This document shows, one piece after another, positions 47,162-57,545 of a DNA stretch of 64,000 nucleotides. Source of the stretch: Eretmocerus hayati (lineage: Eukaryota > Arthropoda > Insecta > Hymenoptera > Aphelinidae); contig CM056743.1 in the NCBI GenBank assembly GCA_029851415.1, positions 70,648,186 to 70,712,185 of the forward strand. Direction: 5' to 3'. A program made the translations under genes and the position numbers. Every line of letters begins with the position of its first letter. Positions within the stretch are counted from its first letter, which is position 1. Under the pieces are notes generated by a model. The model did no database searches. It was not told the DNA's origin and saw only the letters and a list, made by a program, of their open reading frames with translations.

Positions 47162-47364
47162 ATGTATATTCACACCTTCTAACATGAGCATTCGAGAAAA
47201 AATTATACGAATCACAACATCGATCTTCAATCCATCTTTAGTTTGGAAATCATCCAAGTACAATTCTAGACTGATCATATCTGAAATACCAAAAATTTGT
47301 ATCATTGTTTAAAGAAGTCACGTTATTCTCCTCAACTCGTTCGAAAAATGATAATCTTGCTTAC

Positions 47365-47540
47365 ACTGATGCCACTCTTCAAAAGCAGGTTGCTGGATTT
47401 CCTCTGATCTGAACATCGCTCTGGCTCGACACTGATGAACCAGAAGGACGTGTCCAATCACACTTAAAATCTAATATACTATCCGGTCTACGCCTAACAT
47501 CACTCCAGAACACATGAAAAGGACATATCAATATTTCAAA
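47365..47540. repeat. Diverged direct repeat, copy 2
   Basis: Matches 45918-46140: CCACTCTTCAAAAGCAGG, TCTGAACATCGCTCTG and an ACGTGTC(A/C)... block, in the same order. Confidence 0.6.
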
Positions 47541-48963
47541 TTAGAATTCTTCATTTCATGTTGATCTTTCAGAGTAATCGTCACAATGACGTAATTTTGA
47601 CCCATCGAAGACTGTAGTGTTTCAATCTTCCCACTTCAAAATTCATGATCAGCCATATTCCAGGAGTTTGTGTCACACGTAAAGTTGAAGGAGATTGTTC
47701 TATTAGATTGTAGAACATTAACCATCGCGATTAATTATTGGAACCCTCCTTCACGACTTCATTGATCAAGATATACTGGCTCCATTCATAAGATTCACAT
47801 TTCCTATTAGCGTCAAAATTCGGGAAATTCGAATGAGAACAGATCAATTGGAAGAATTCCTTTCCTCCCGTTCCTCCCGTTAATTGGATTGGTCTAATGT
47901 CAGCATTCGAGAAAGACGTATTGCATTTTGCTAGATATCTTGGATGGGTTTTCGAATATTGAATGCATTCTCTATCGCAACCAAGAAAAATCAAAGGATG
48001 AGAACTAAAGATTCATATATGCTTCCAAAATCTACAGATGAAAGAAAATGTAATAATCTTTCTCATGATATCAAACAAATTAATCCTCTTCGAATTCAGA
48101 TCTTCAATCATAGAAGTCAAATTAATTGCATTTTATACATCAAAATGACCCATTTTTCTCCATTAATCATTCAAAAAAAATCAAATTTTAGAAATTGAAT
48201 TGATTCTCCATCGGAAGACCCGATGTTACAAACAAGGATGGATAAATTCATCAAACTCGAACACCAGAATAACGTCACATCTAGAAGTAAAGTAACCTTG
48301 CTATCCGTAAGAAGTTACTCGGCTGCCTTCGATGCTGACGATGGTGGTGTCTCGAAATCTCTGAAAATAACATTGAAATGCGCCATGAAATGACTCCCAG
48401 CGTGTACGTAATACAAATTTCTCAACGAAACACATGAGAATCGACTGCTTTCGATTTTCGACAACAAACTTGGTCGGTGTGGGCATTGTTCGGAAGGATT
48501 GGGTGAGACCGATCAACGACCGTTTCCAAGAGGGAAATACGGAGCAATTAGAATCCATAATACATCAACAAATCATAGCATTCTGGAAAATTAAAAGGAG
48601 GAATTACCAATACGAAGTCACATAAAGAGCACGTACTCAGCTTATGACACATCCCTATAGATCGAAAATAGAATCTAGGGAAATCTGAACCGGTCTAAGG
48701 ACTTTTCGTACCATCGGGTTGGCAACACTGATTCTGATCTTATGTTGGCAAGCCTGATATAGCGATCCCATGGGGGAAAATGACCCGACGACGTGTCTCT
48801 TGATATACTAATTTATCTGAAGGATCACAAGCTACTTAAGAGGATATCGGAGATCGACCTCTAAACTTCTGCTAGGATATAAAATTTTTTTATTTACAAA
48901 CTCACGCTCTCAATTTTCACTCAATCGATCTGAATTTTTCTTTGAGAGGTAGAAAATGTCCGT
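47541..48963. other. Intergenic DNA with unrecognised short ORFs
   Basis: ORFs at 47731-47994 (-), 47944-48198 (+), 48301-48558 (-) and 48434-48625 (+) overlap on opposite strands. None has a motif I recognise. Confidence 0.35.
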
Positions 48964-49121
48964 AAAAAGGGTGCTCTGGTGCATTTCGCACGCAAATGTA
49001 CCGCTCCGAGCCAAAAATCGATGTCAAAGGCAAATGCACAGAAAGGTTAGGTAGCTATTATCCTCAATTATTTAGGTTCCCAAGAGCCGAATCAGAACGA
49101 ATGGACCAGAGCACCCTTTTT
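48964..49121. mobile_element. Small inverted-repeat element (~158 bp)
   Basis: AAAAAGGGTGCTCTGGT at 48964-48980 is matched by ACCAGAGCACCCTTTTT at 49105-49121. Weaker outward similarity (AAAAT) suggests the true termini could be slightly further out. Confidence 0.6.
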
Positions 49122-50228
49122 GCTGATTTTACGCATCAAATAAATCATTCCCGCAGGCATTTGATGCTCAAATGAGGGAATGGTTCTGTAAATAAGATTT
49201 CGGTAGCAAAAGCGAGTATTTTGAATTGCGAAGTCGACATACACATAACCTTGTGTCGCTTGGTATGTTGGCAGCATTGGTCATGCTTGAGCTGCGGCTG
49301 TCGCGCTGTCGGCTGCTCTACTACTGCTAAGCAGACGGCGCGCGTTTATGCTTCGTAGCCGGCGTAGCACGAGGAAATCGTGGTTTCCCGGTGGAAATGA
49401 GAGTGTCCGGGTCGGGTGAAGGTGTATCTGTTGTGAGTGTTTTGTACTGTGTTGTGTGTACACCCACGCAATGTGCAAATGTTCGCGTGCGATGGTTGTC
49501 TTGCGACGGATGCAGCTTCGCCGCAGCGCCGTGGCATCCCTCGAAAAACACGACTTTGTTATTCGAATAACAAAACTGCGGCCCAGGATAAAAAAAACGT
49601 CGTGTCGGAGTTGTGTTAGGCCTTATAGAAGCTAGCCAGCCCATGGAAACATTTGTTGGTCTTGCCCTGATGGTATGAATGATGTTACAATACGGCGTTT
49701 TTCTCCCATTCCAGTGTATGTATTTTCTTGTGTCACTTCATAGATATTGCACAAAATATTCGATATGAGACGGAATATTGTGCTTTATACATTCAAAATG
49801 ATGTGAAAAATATGATTTAATGTGTACAAGTTGAATGGAATAGAATACTTGTTTAGAAGTTACTTTGATTGAGTTTCTGAATATCGTTGTTTAGAATCCG
49901 CAAGTACCATCAACCTCGAACTTTGTCTCTGACCTTGCTATTGGTTTGTTAGTGGTTGATGGTGGATTCTGAACTATTCAAAATTCATAGAAACCTCATT
50001 GACCGTAGTTTTCACTCCCCAAATGTGAGTTTGTGATGAATACGCATTCTTGTCAAGGAAACGCAGAGTGAGTCATTTGATTTTGAGCTGCTTCTGTGGC
50101 TCTCAAGAATGCGTTGGAGAATCTTTTACATTGAGATGATGTGATACATGGGAAACTTCTAATGAATGCACTTCTGTAGTAGCAACCTATTTTACTTCAT
50201 CGTAAAAGACCATTGATCAACCAAAGAT
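49122..50228. other. Intergenic DNA with a GC-rich patch and a perfect palindrome
   Basis: 49280-49640 is GC-rich with overlapping ORFs on both strands (49327-49644, 49346-49537, 49437-49619) that I do not recognise. TTTGTTATTCGAATAACAAA near 49555-49574 is a perfect 20-bp palindrome. Confidence 0.4.
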
Positions 50229-50604
50229 TTGTCAAGTCAACTTCCCAAATTCCTGATGACTCAGAATTATAATGAAATTCAATTCCAATATTCTGAATCA
50301 GGCAAAATTTTTCCAGTTCATGAAGAATCCGTGGAACTAAAAACAGTCCAAAGTCTGTTTTGTAGAATAATAGAACTTCTCTCAAGAATGGTTGATATAA
50401 GTACTTGGTGTGCGAGCTTGGATACTTTTTCTGTATGAATGAGATTTTGTATGCTTTTAGATGCATTAACCAATGACGCAGTTGAATTCATATTGATGAA
50501 TATGGATGCAGATGATTGTCTATTTGGAAAGATAAACCTGCTTTGCAAGGAAGCTCCAGATCCATTCTTGTATTCAAGTATGAATTTTGGAACTGTCAAA
50601 TAGT
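50229..50604 (+). pseudogene. Coding-like frame with one in-frame stop, unknown family
   Basis: A single plus-strand frame runs 125 codons interrupted once by TGA (50436-50438). Before the stop: LFCRIIELLSRMVDISTWCA. After it: MRFCMLLDALTNDAVEFILM, then MDADDCLFGKINLLCKEAPD. Leucine-rich helical character and absence of low complexity make this look like part of a real protein. I recognise no family. It could be a decayed exon or a transposon ORF fragment. Confidence 0.3.
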
Positions 50605-50734
50605 AAATCTCAAGGAGTTATGATTCTCTGATGTTGATCAGGAATCCTTTGATTCTGATAAAGAATCTCATTCTTGTTAAAGGATGAGTAGAGTCTCTCA
50701 GACAACATGAATTTTTGAATTCATCTTGTTTCAG

Positions 50735-51060
50735 GAAAAGGACTCTTTTTGGAGAGTATCTACAAACTATTCAAGTTTGTGAGCGTGAATGTAAAGGATG
50801 CAGAGATATGGATATTTTCAATTCATCTCGACTTGGAAAAAATGACTCTTTTTGAAGAGTATTTTCGAATTTTCTACAATTGTGAGCGTGAATATGTTGG
50901 GTGCTTGATATGAATTTGTGAATTCATTCTAATTCGAAAAATAATACTTTTTGGAAGAGAATTCTCAAATCATTTTCGTGGAGGAACGTAAATTTGTTGA
51001 TGACTAAGACTTGCCTTTTTGGAGTTAAACTCAAATGTTTCATGCTTGTGAACGTGAATA
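50735..51060. repeat. ~100-bp degenerate tandem repeat
   Basis: The marker GTGAGCGTGAAT or a variant occurs near 50779, 50882, 50978 and 51048, each preceded by a (G)ACTCTTTTTGGA-like block. Units are about 103, 96 and 70 bp. Confidence 0.65.
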
Positions 51061-51079
51061 ATCAGATTTTGAGCGCAGG

Positions 51080-51440
51080 CTCTTGCTTCAGCAACTCGTC
51101 TTTCCCGGGATATGGCGACATCCCATCAGTGTTGCCAACAATAGAAAATTACACATGGGGAAGCTCATTCTAAGTGTCGCCATCTACACTTGGAATAAGC
51201 TAACTATCGCCAACCCGCCTGATAACCTGCGAAGGTCCGACATCCTCTTAACGACAGACAGACAGGTTCCCGCCGTAGACACAGCACGACGACAGCCCTG
51301 CTTGGTCTAACGGAGAACGTTTGTTGAGCTACCAATGAGAGAAAATCAACGCTCTTCATACTATTTGATTTCTCTGAAGCATTCGATAAGGTCCCTCGCC
51401 ACATTTTATCAGAAAAACTCAGGAGATTGGGATGATCGGA
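51080..51440 (+). pseudogene. LINE copy A: RT N-terminal motifs
   Basis: In two frames the plus strand reads DRQTGSRRRHSTTTALLGLT, then TLFILFDFSEAFDKVPRHIL and SEKLRRLG. These match the RT fingers of Jockey/CR1-like LINEs (G-x-HST-x-TAL, then DFS-x-AFD-x-V-x-H-x-x-L-x-x-KL). The D of FDFSEAFD is the first catalytic aspartate. Frameshifts break the ORF and the match stops near 51440. Confidence 0.65.
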
Positions 51441-52500
51441 TAAGTCCACACGGATCGTTCACCTGAAGTCTACCTGAACTGAGTTCGGCCCGAAAGGGCT
51501 TTCCGATGAGACAAACTCTTGCTCACCGGGAGTACATGAAAAATGGAAGTTTTTCCACCGAGACTAAAAATTATCGCCAGGGCCGTTCTTGAGGAATATC
51601 GATTGAACCGTTTTTTCACAATTATTTTGATCTTCCCTCATAGAAATGGTCCATATCTCAAAATTTCATGAACCCGAATTGATAATTCGTAATGTCAACT
51701 ATTTTCTTATGCATGTGATGAGATATTTTGGAACTGAATCCTTGGCCTGGGCAATCGCTTGCAATGTTCCACGAGTAATAAGTAGAGGTAGCCCAGCTTT
51801 TGGAGGAAACTCTTGCAAGGAATTACCGCGAAATGTCAATCTCTCACGTACTCAAAAGAATTCCGGTACACTGAAGTTTGCCAAAGTTGTCAGTATTCTA
51901 GAGAGATTGTGTGCCTTTGTCTCGGGAATGAACTGAGATTGAACTACAAATCATGTATCAAATATTCCAAAACAAGTTATTTGGCATTGAAAGTCCCAGA
52001 CACTCCGAAAGTTTATGCGGTATTCTTCCATGTAGACCGGTCTGTGAGAACAAGGAAATGGGTCTCGCTTCTTTCAGTGAGCAGGCCATGGAATCACCAC
52101 ATTTTGACCTCAGCTCGACGTGGGGGAACCGCAAAGTTGACAAGAGAATCCAGATTATCGGAAACATCTGACGAGCTGTGTGCGCTTATAATAGTTTGCA
52201 TGTTTGGGATGATGGATTAATCATCGAGAAAATAATTCCACTCAAAATCATAAGTGATAGTCACACTTCAACCACCCCATACATCGAACATCAACTTTTA
52301 TGGTAGACTATCATGCAACGATTAGGGGTATACAATACTCTTACGAAGAGTGACATTGCGCAAGCTACGGATGATACGAACTCAAAATATCTCCATTGAA
52401 CGGCTATAAAAAACGGCTCCGGTGATGATTTTGGTTGTGATTGAAAAAACTCCCATTCTTCAAGTGCTTTCGGTGAGCAGGAGTTTTCTTCAGCGGAAAG
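51441..52500. other. Insertion splitting LINE copy A
   Basis: About 1 kb that has no LINE similarity and separates RT motifs normally only ~40 residues apart. ORFs at 51646-51936, 51813-52220 and 51953-52171 overlap in different frames; none is recognised. Confidence 0.5.
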
Positions 52501-53610
52501 CTTTTCCGGGTCAAAATGAGTTCAGGCGAACCATGTCCATAGAACCTCGCACGAGATATCTTCACGATAGATTGCGGGCAGTCGTAGATGAGAACGTTAA
52601 CATCTCTGATTGGATTAGGGCTACATCGGGTGTCCCACGAGGCAGTGTTTTTGGCCCACTCTCATTTGCAATCGTCATAGTCGACTTTTCCCTAGTCCTC
52701 AAATTTACTCGGTACATGATTCATGCGGATGACACCCAAATAACCGTACACTGTTTTCCCAATTGCATCTTGGACGCTATCCAACAGCACGACTATGATG
52801 CGCTCTCCGTTGCAACTTAGGTCGGAAGACACGAGCTAACACTGGATTTCGACGAATCAGTTGTTATGGTCCTTGGTAGCGCTGTTTATGTCCATAATAT
52901 TGATATTTCCATTCTTCCAAAGATCACAGTTGGAGACAAAGAGCTCCCATATGTAGTGGCAATGTGACAACCTAGGCTTGCTGATGTCCCTAGATTCATC
53001 ATGGGAATATCAAGTGAAAGCAGCTGTCTCTAGAGTCCACAGATCATTGAGATCTCTCAAGTTCCACAAGCACGCACTCTCACGAGGCCTACGTAAGAAT
53101 CGTCAAATTACTCATTTTCCCGATTTTTGACAATTTGTGAGTATAGTCCGTTACGATGTTTCGGCAGGCAAAGATCTACTTCTTTGGAGGGCATTAAATG
53201 CTTGCGTAATTTTTGTTACAGGCAACATCCTTTTTGAAGGGCATGTGACTCCGAACCGCTTATCACTGGAATGGCTATCTGTAGCTCGGAGGTGAGAGGT
53301 TCTGTTAGGTTCACTCGCTCTGAATGTCATCTCAAATGAATATCCCGTTTATATCACCAAATATTTCCAACCACCAGCTGGAAATTCCGACACCAGACAC
53401 CCGAAGAGGAACGTTCGTTGTCCCTTCCTTCTATCCACCCCGAGAACGGAACTCCACAGAGGTTCTTTCCATTATGAGGCATCAAAACTCCTGAGTACTC
53501 TCCAACATATACCGTTTGAGCAGGAGTATACAACGGTTTTCAAAGAAGAACTCTCCGAAGAAGTTCTAGAAGAAAATGAGAGAGATTAGTTGGCTAGAGT
53601 ATTGAACGAA
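52501..53610 (+). pseudogene. LINE copy A: RT core and C-terminal tail
   Basis: 52422-52820 encodes the RT palm with SGVPRGSVFGPLSFAIVIVD and HADDTQI, the latter holding the paired catalytic aspartates (usual form YADD or FADD). From 53040 the frames give LSLEWLSVARR, VISNEYPVYITKYF and VPFLLSTPRTELHRGSFHYE-like sequence. That is the conserved thumb/tail of Jockey/CR1 LINEs (L-x-WL-x-V-x-x-R...A-x-x-LWN). Stops and shifts throughout mean it is dead. Confidence 0.7.
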
Positions 53611-53744
53611 GGCATGAAATAAGCCAACTATCCTCATTCCGGATAGTGTATTTCTAATATGGAATCAATATTGTAAGATGTGCATTTTCTGAAACTTGTT
53701 ATTAATTTCCTCGTCCTTGTTTACCATTGTGGCACTCAAAATGG

Positions 53745-55315
53745 ATTGATTCGGATGAAGCCGGATGAAAAGAGTGGATTTGATACGCATTGAATCGGAG
53801 TACGCAGCGTATGTTCGATACAGTCGATCCGTATTAGATTGTATTGAGTCGGATCAGACCACATATGGTATCGGCTCTTGTATACCAATGTCCCATTCGG
53901 AGTGGATCAAGCCGGATAGGAAGAGCGGATCAGAACAGTATCGGATTGGATTGAGCAGCCCGAATCTGATACAGTCGATCGATATTGGATCATATTGAAC
54001 AGCACAATCTTGGATGTCGGCTCTCGTTCACTGCTGTAGCATTAAAAGCGGATTGATTCGGATTGAGTCGGATGGAATGAGCAGATCAGATCAGCATTCG
54101 ATAGGATTCAGCTGCTCATATCCAGTGCAGTCACTCCATATCAGATTGGAATGGATTGGACCACATGTCAGCTCCTGCATACTAATACATCAACCGCAGA
54201 CGATCGAGTCAGATTGAGCCGGATAGGGAGAGTGGATAGGATCAGCATTGAACCGGACTCAGCAGTCCATATCCTTCATTGACAATCTGCATTGGAAACG
54301 TTGTCATCCGATAGAGTGTCCGGGTACCAATATAGGAACGGATTGGAGTCTTGGTGCAAGAGTAGATGACAATACTATTTATACCTTATCTGCCGCTTGG
54401 TGGCGTTTTGTGGGAACCAATCAGTTCAGATGAGAAACACGTATATTTCCTCTCTCGCAATCGACGAACTATTTACTCGGTTCGCATATCAGCCACATCC
54501 CTAGCAGAATCACCAGTGCGTTGATTATGAGTTGTGAGTGCGGGGCGATGGTGCTCATGTCTATAAAATGTACAATATTGTCTTGGATGATGTCCAGGTC
54601 CAGTTCCGTATTTGGTACTGTCTGGAAGTGTACCGAGAGTGGAAGTGGGTTGATGGAAACATCACGAGTGGAGGTGATTCGAGTGAAGTAAAACGTTTTG
54701 AAATTCCACTTCTGTTGATTGGAGTAAGCTGTACTGGAGTAGTTCCAATTTCCAGCTTTGAGACCGGTAGAATTGGATTGATTCGGATTGGTTCGGACAA
54801 ATCGATATTGGATTGGATTGCCGCATCGAGATTCCAATCCAATATACTGGCATCGATTCGGATTGAATCGCATTGGAGTAGTCCTAATTCACAGGATTGA
54901 GACGGATAGGATTGGATTGATCTGGATTTGTTTGGATAGATTCGTATTGGAACGGATTGGCGCATCGAAATAACAATCCACTATCTTGGCATTGGATTGG
55001 ATTGAATCGTATAGAAGTAGTCCCGATCATCGGGATTGAAATGGATAGGACCGGATTGATCGAAATTGGTTTGGATAGACATCGAGATTTCAACCCAATA
55101 TACCTGCATTGATTTGGATTGTATTGCATTGAAGCAATTCTACTCAAGAGAATTGAAACGAATAGAATGTTTTGGATTGATTCGGATTGAACCGGATTGG
55201 CGCATTGGAATCTCAATCATATATATTGGTATTGGATTGGATTGAATCTTATGTGAGTAGTTCTATTTTCAGTATTTAGACGGATAGGATCGAATTGATC
55301 TGGATTGGTTCGATT
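53745..55315. repeat. GGATTG-rich degenerate repeat field
   Basis: About 1.5 kb made of variants of (T/C)GGATTGGATT, GATTCGGATTG and related words in the plus strand, with higher regularity in 54770-55300. ORFs here share Arg/Ile/Gly-rich or Ser/Asn/Pro-rich translations on both strands and are not coding. Confidence 0.85.
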
Positions 55316-55324
55316 TCGGTCGGA

Positions 55325-55560
55325 CAACGGCGAGTTCCACTCATCTGCCACTGCTCGAGGGTCGTCTCTTTTTCGTTATCGCGGATGATCTCGTCAATCG
55401 CTGGGGTCAGCACAATCCCTGCTTCGATCCCTTCCTGGTGGTCCCAGGTCCTCACTGACTCTGCTACGAGTAAGTGGATGTGCGGGGCTTCCGCTGGGAC
55501 GTAAGCTACGTCTCCCCCTCTCTCCCTCTCTTCTGGCCAAATACATCCGGTTTCCCGCAA
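55325..55560 (-). pseudogene. Coding-like fragment, unknown, beside the repeat field
   Basis: The N-terminal ~80 residues of minus ORF 55276-55560 read YVPAEAPHIHLLVAESVRTW, then AGIVLTPAIDEIIRDNEKET. It is locally GC-rich and protein-like. It could be the tail of an R1/TRAS-type LINE, but evidence is thin. The C-terminal 14 residues come from the GGATTG repeat. Confidence 0.25.
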
Positions 55561-55915
55561 GGCTCAAATCCAGATCCAATTAAATTCCTTATATTTATAA
55601 ATCCTGTATTGTTGGTCCTCAAATATTATTGCAAGGCTTTGATTTGTGCAGATGATTTGCAAATCTGCATCCAATGCTGGACATCTGACATTCCTGAAAT
55701 CATCCGCAAGCTCAACGATGATACCAGCCGTATCGTTGCGTGGGTGAAACGGTATGGACTACGTATGAACTTGCTGAGGACGCAAGCAATTTTGTACGCT
55801 TCTGTCGAGTATCAAATGGGACTAGACTCGAAGCTGCTACCGCTTATATTCGTTGCTGGTGTCACGGTCCCATTGCAATTCACTGTAGGAAGCTCGGTGT
55901 ACACCTGATCGAAAC
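55555..55915 (+). pseudogene. LINE copy B: RT core fragment
   Basis: The frame at 55474-55908 contains FPQGSNPDPIKFLIFINPVL and then ICADDLQICIQCW with the ADD catalytic pair. KLNDDTSRIVAWVKRYGLRM and a VAGVTVPL block follow. This is the palm and thumb start of a Jockey/CR1-like RT (GVPQGS-x-LGPLLF...ADDLQ...W...GL-x-LN). It is truncated upstream near 55550 and stops near 55910. Confidence 0.7.
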
Positions 55916-56615
55916 ACGAGTATTAGTGATGAATTTGAGCACTAGTGCAACAGAAGACTCGTGCTTTTTGTGCTATAACATCGTTACACGCGGGGGAGGG
56001 GGTTCACTCCAATGCAATAGCTGTGCCATTTTAGCCCACCTCGCTTCTTGCCTGGATAACGATCATCTCGTTCGCAGTCACATGCTTCTACTCTTCCCGT
56101 CTTTTTCTCATAAAACGGATATCACAGTTGGCCACATCAACTTAAATCGCTTTACTGCAAACTTTAATTTACTAGAGGTGCATATGTCGAGTGGTATTCA
56201 TGATATTGTAGCTGTCTCTAAGACTTTCCTAGGACCCAATGATCCGTTCGATCCATATAATATTCCTGACTATAATTTTTCTCGGTACGGTAGAATCGGC
56301 AAACAGGAAGGAAGAGTTGGTTTCTAGGTCAGATCAGAGTTTATTGACGGAATTTTGCATCATTCTAAGTCTGTTTTCAACCACAGGTCTTGGTAATCCC
56401 TGAAATAGATTCAGCTGATTCAAAATTACTATTTACTTTTGTCGATCGAAGACCCACTGCGGCTCATCCCCATGCATTCATGGATGTCCTATCCCCTCTT
56501 CCTCCACTGTATGAACACACCATAACAACAGGTGATTTCAATTTGAGTATGGCTACAACTCACTCTCAGTCTTCATCATTAAAATATTTGTTCAATGCAT
56601 TTTATGAATAAATTT
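55916..56615 (+). pseudogene. LINE zinc finger plus endonuclease N-terminus
   Basis: The frame ending at 56327 gives a finger, CFLCYNIV...LQCNSC...HLASC (C-x2-C...C-x2-C...H-x3-C). An APE endonuclease start follows: VGHINLNRF, HDIVAVSKTFLGPND and IPDYNFSRYGRIGKQEGRVG. After a stop, 56390-56611 continues with a TITTGDFNLSM block. The family pattern is N-x-R, E-x-WL, GY-x-x-R-x-D-R...GGG, GDFN. The usual glutamate of ETWL is replaced by K here. The fragment lies downstream of an RT core, the reverse of normal order, so two copies have been joined. Confidence 0.6.
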
Positions 56616-56995
56616 ATCGTTCTTCCGAGCCACATATAATTGCCACGCTCAGATGTCGATTTTAGTTTGACAAATGTCGAACTGCGACCTTTGTGGCTTC
56701 GCTTTCATATTACGAAGGGATTTTTGATATTTTCGAATCCTTCAAATTTTTCGGAAGATTGACCGAGTGATAAAAGAATTTCCCTCCTGGTGGGATTTGA
56801 TACTCGCAATCTCCGGTACTCCAGACTTGCGCCTGGACCAATTGAACCACCGAGGCGATTGAAGTCCCTTCGTGATACAACTACTTATATAGTAGTGGAG
56901 CCACGAAGGACGCAGTCTAACATTCCTTAAATTGTGATCACCACCTGAGCTCGGCAATTGTATGTGGCCTGGATGGATGATAAATCCATCCATTG
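56605..56995. mobile_element. Inverted-repeat element with a tRNA-like core
   Basis: Left (56605-56720) and right (56865-56995) flanks are imperfect reverse complements. Both carry CCACGAAGG-like, CGCAGT and CGGCAATT(G/A)TATGTGG words. Between them lies a tRNA-like segment. It could be a SINE inserted in a MITE, two SINEs head to head, or a SINE with inverted tails. Confidence 0.6.
56792..56866 (-). pseudogene. tRNA-like sequence (SINE head)
   Basis: On the minus strand CCTCGGTGGTTCAATTGGTC resembles a tRNA 5' arm with A box (TGGTTCAATTGG). GAGTATCAAATCCC resembles a T-arm with B box, followed by ACCAGG. The overall length of ~75 nt fits a tRNA. Arms are imperfect, so it is a pseudogene or tRNA-derived SINE promoter, not a working tRNA; isotype not assigned. 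Confidence 0.55.
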
Positions 56996-57169
56996 GATGT
57001 GATTTATCAAATCGAGCGATAGAGTCGATACATCGATCAGATCTACCTTATCGGTTGTCATGACCCTCATATTTATTCAAATCATTCCATATTTTGAATT
57101 ATAATTTTTATCTTCAAATTATTGTCACTTTGAAATGAATGGATGAATGCTCGAATATTATGTACTACA

Positions 57170-57400
57170 AAAGACGCGTACACAAATATCCCTCTATCTC
57201 CAGGTGTACATTAGCTAACGCGTACAAATCTGTTTAGCAAGTCATGCACTATTCAACCCGCGTACATCCGCGGCACTACCTGCGGCGCGTTCCGCAAAAT
57301 TCTGCCCACAAACGATGCACGCGGCTGACGCGTACATCACTCCAAGTCATAACCCTTGAAATATTTGTACATCAAGAGATGCGTACACTTAAAGTATTTT
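57170..57400. repeat. GCGTACA-word cluster
   Basis: GCGTACA(C/A/T) occurs about six times across 230 bp (for example near 57175, 57222, 57261, 57331, 57382), with TGTACAT variants. Spacing is irregular. It may be an LTR or promoter-proximal element cluster of the TATA promoter that follows. Confidence 0.5.
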
Positions 57401-57506
57401 TTTTTTTTTTTAGATACGATGCACGCTCGTCACACGGTACATAAGATACAGACACCCATTGAAACAACTGTACTACACAAAGGGCGTACTTGGAACACGA
57501 CACGGG

Positions 57507-57545
57507 TATAAATAGAGCCCCACAACGGGCGCAGCGGCAGTCAGA
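57507..57545 (+). promoter_or_regulatory. Candidate TATA/Inr core promoter
   Basis: TATAAATAG at 57507 is followed 32 bases later by GCAGTC around 57537-57542, close to the arthropod initiator TCAGTY. The setting (GCGTACA cluster upstream, GC-rich leader downstream to about 57730) resembles an LTR or retroelement promoter. The ORF 57490-57738 spans the start site and is unlikely to be translated. Confidence 0.4.

Noticed and set aside
54469..54965. 134-codon minus ORFs
   Set aside because: Asn/Ser/Ile-rich translations in different frames of the GGATTG repeat field.
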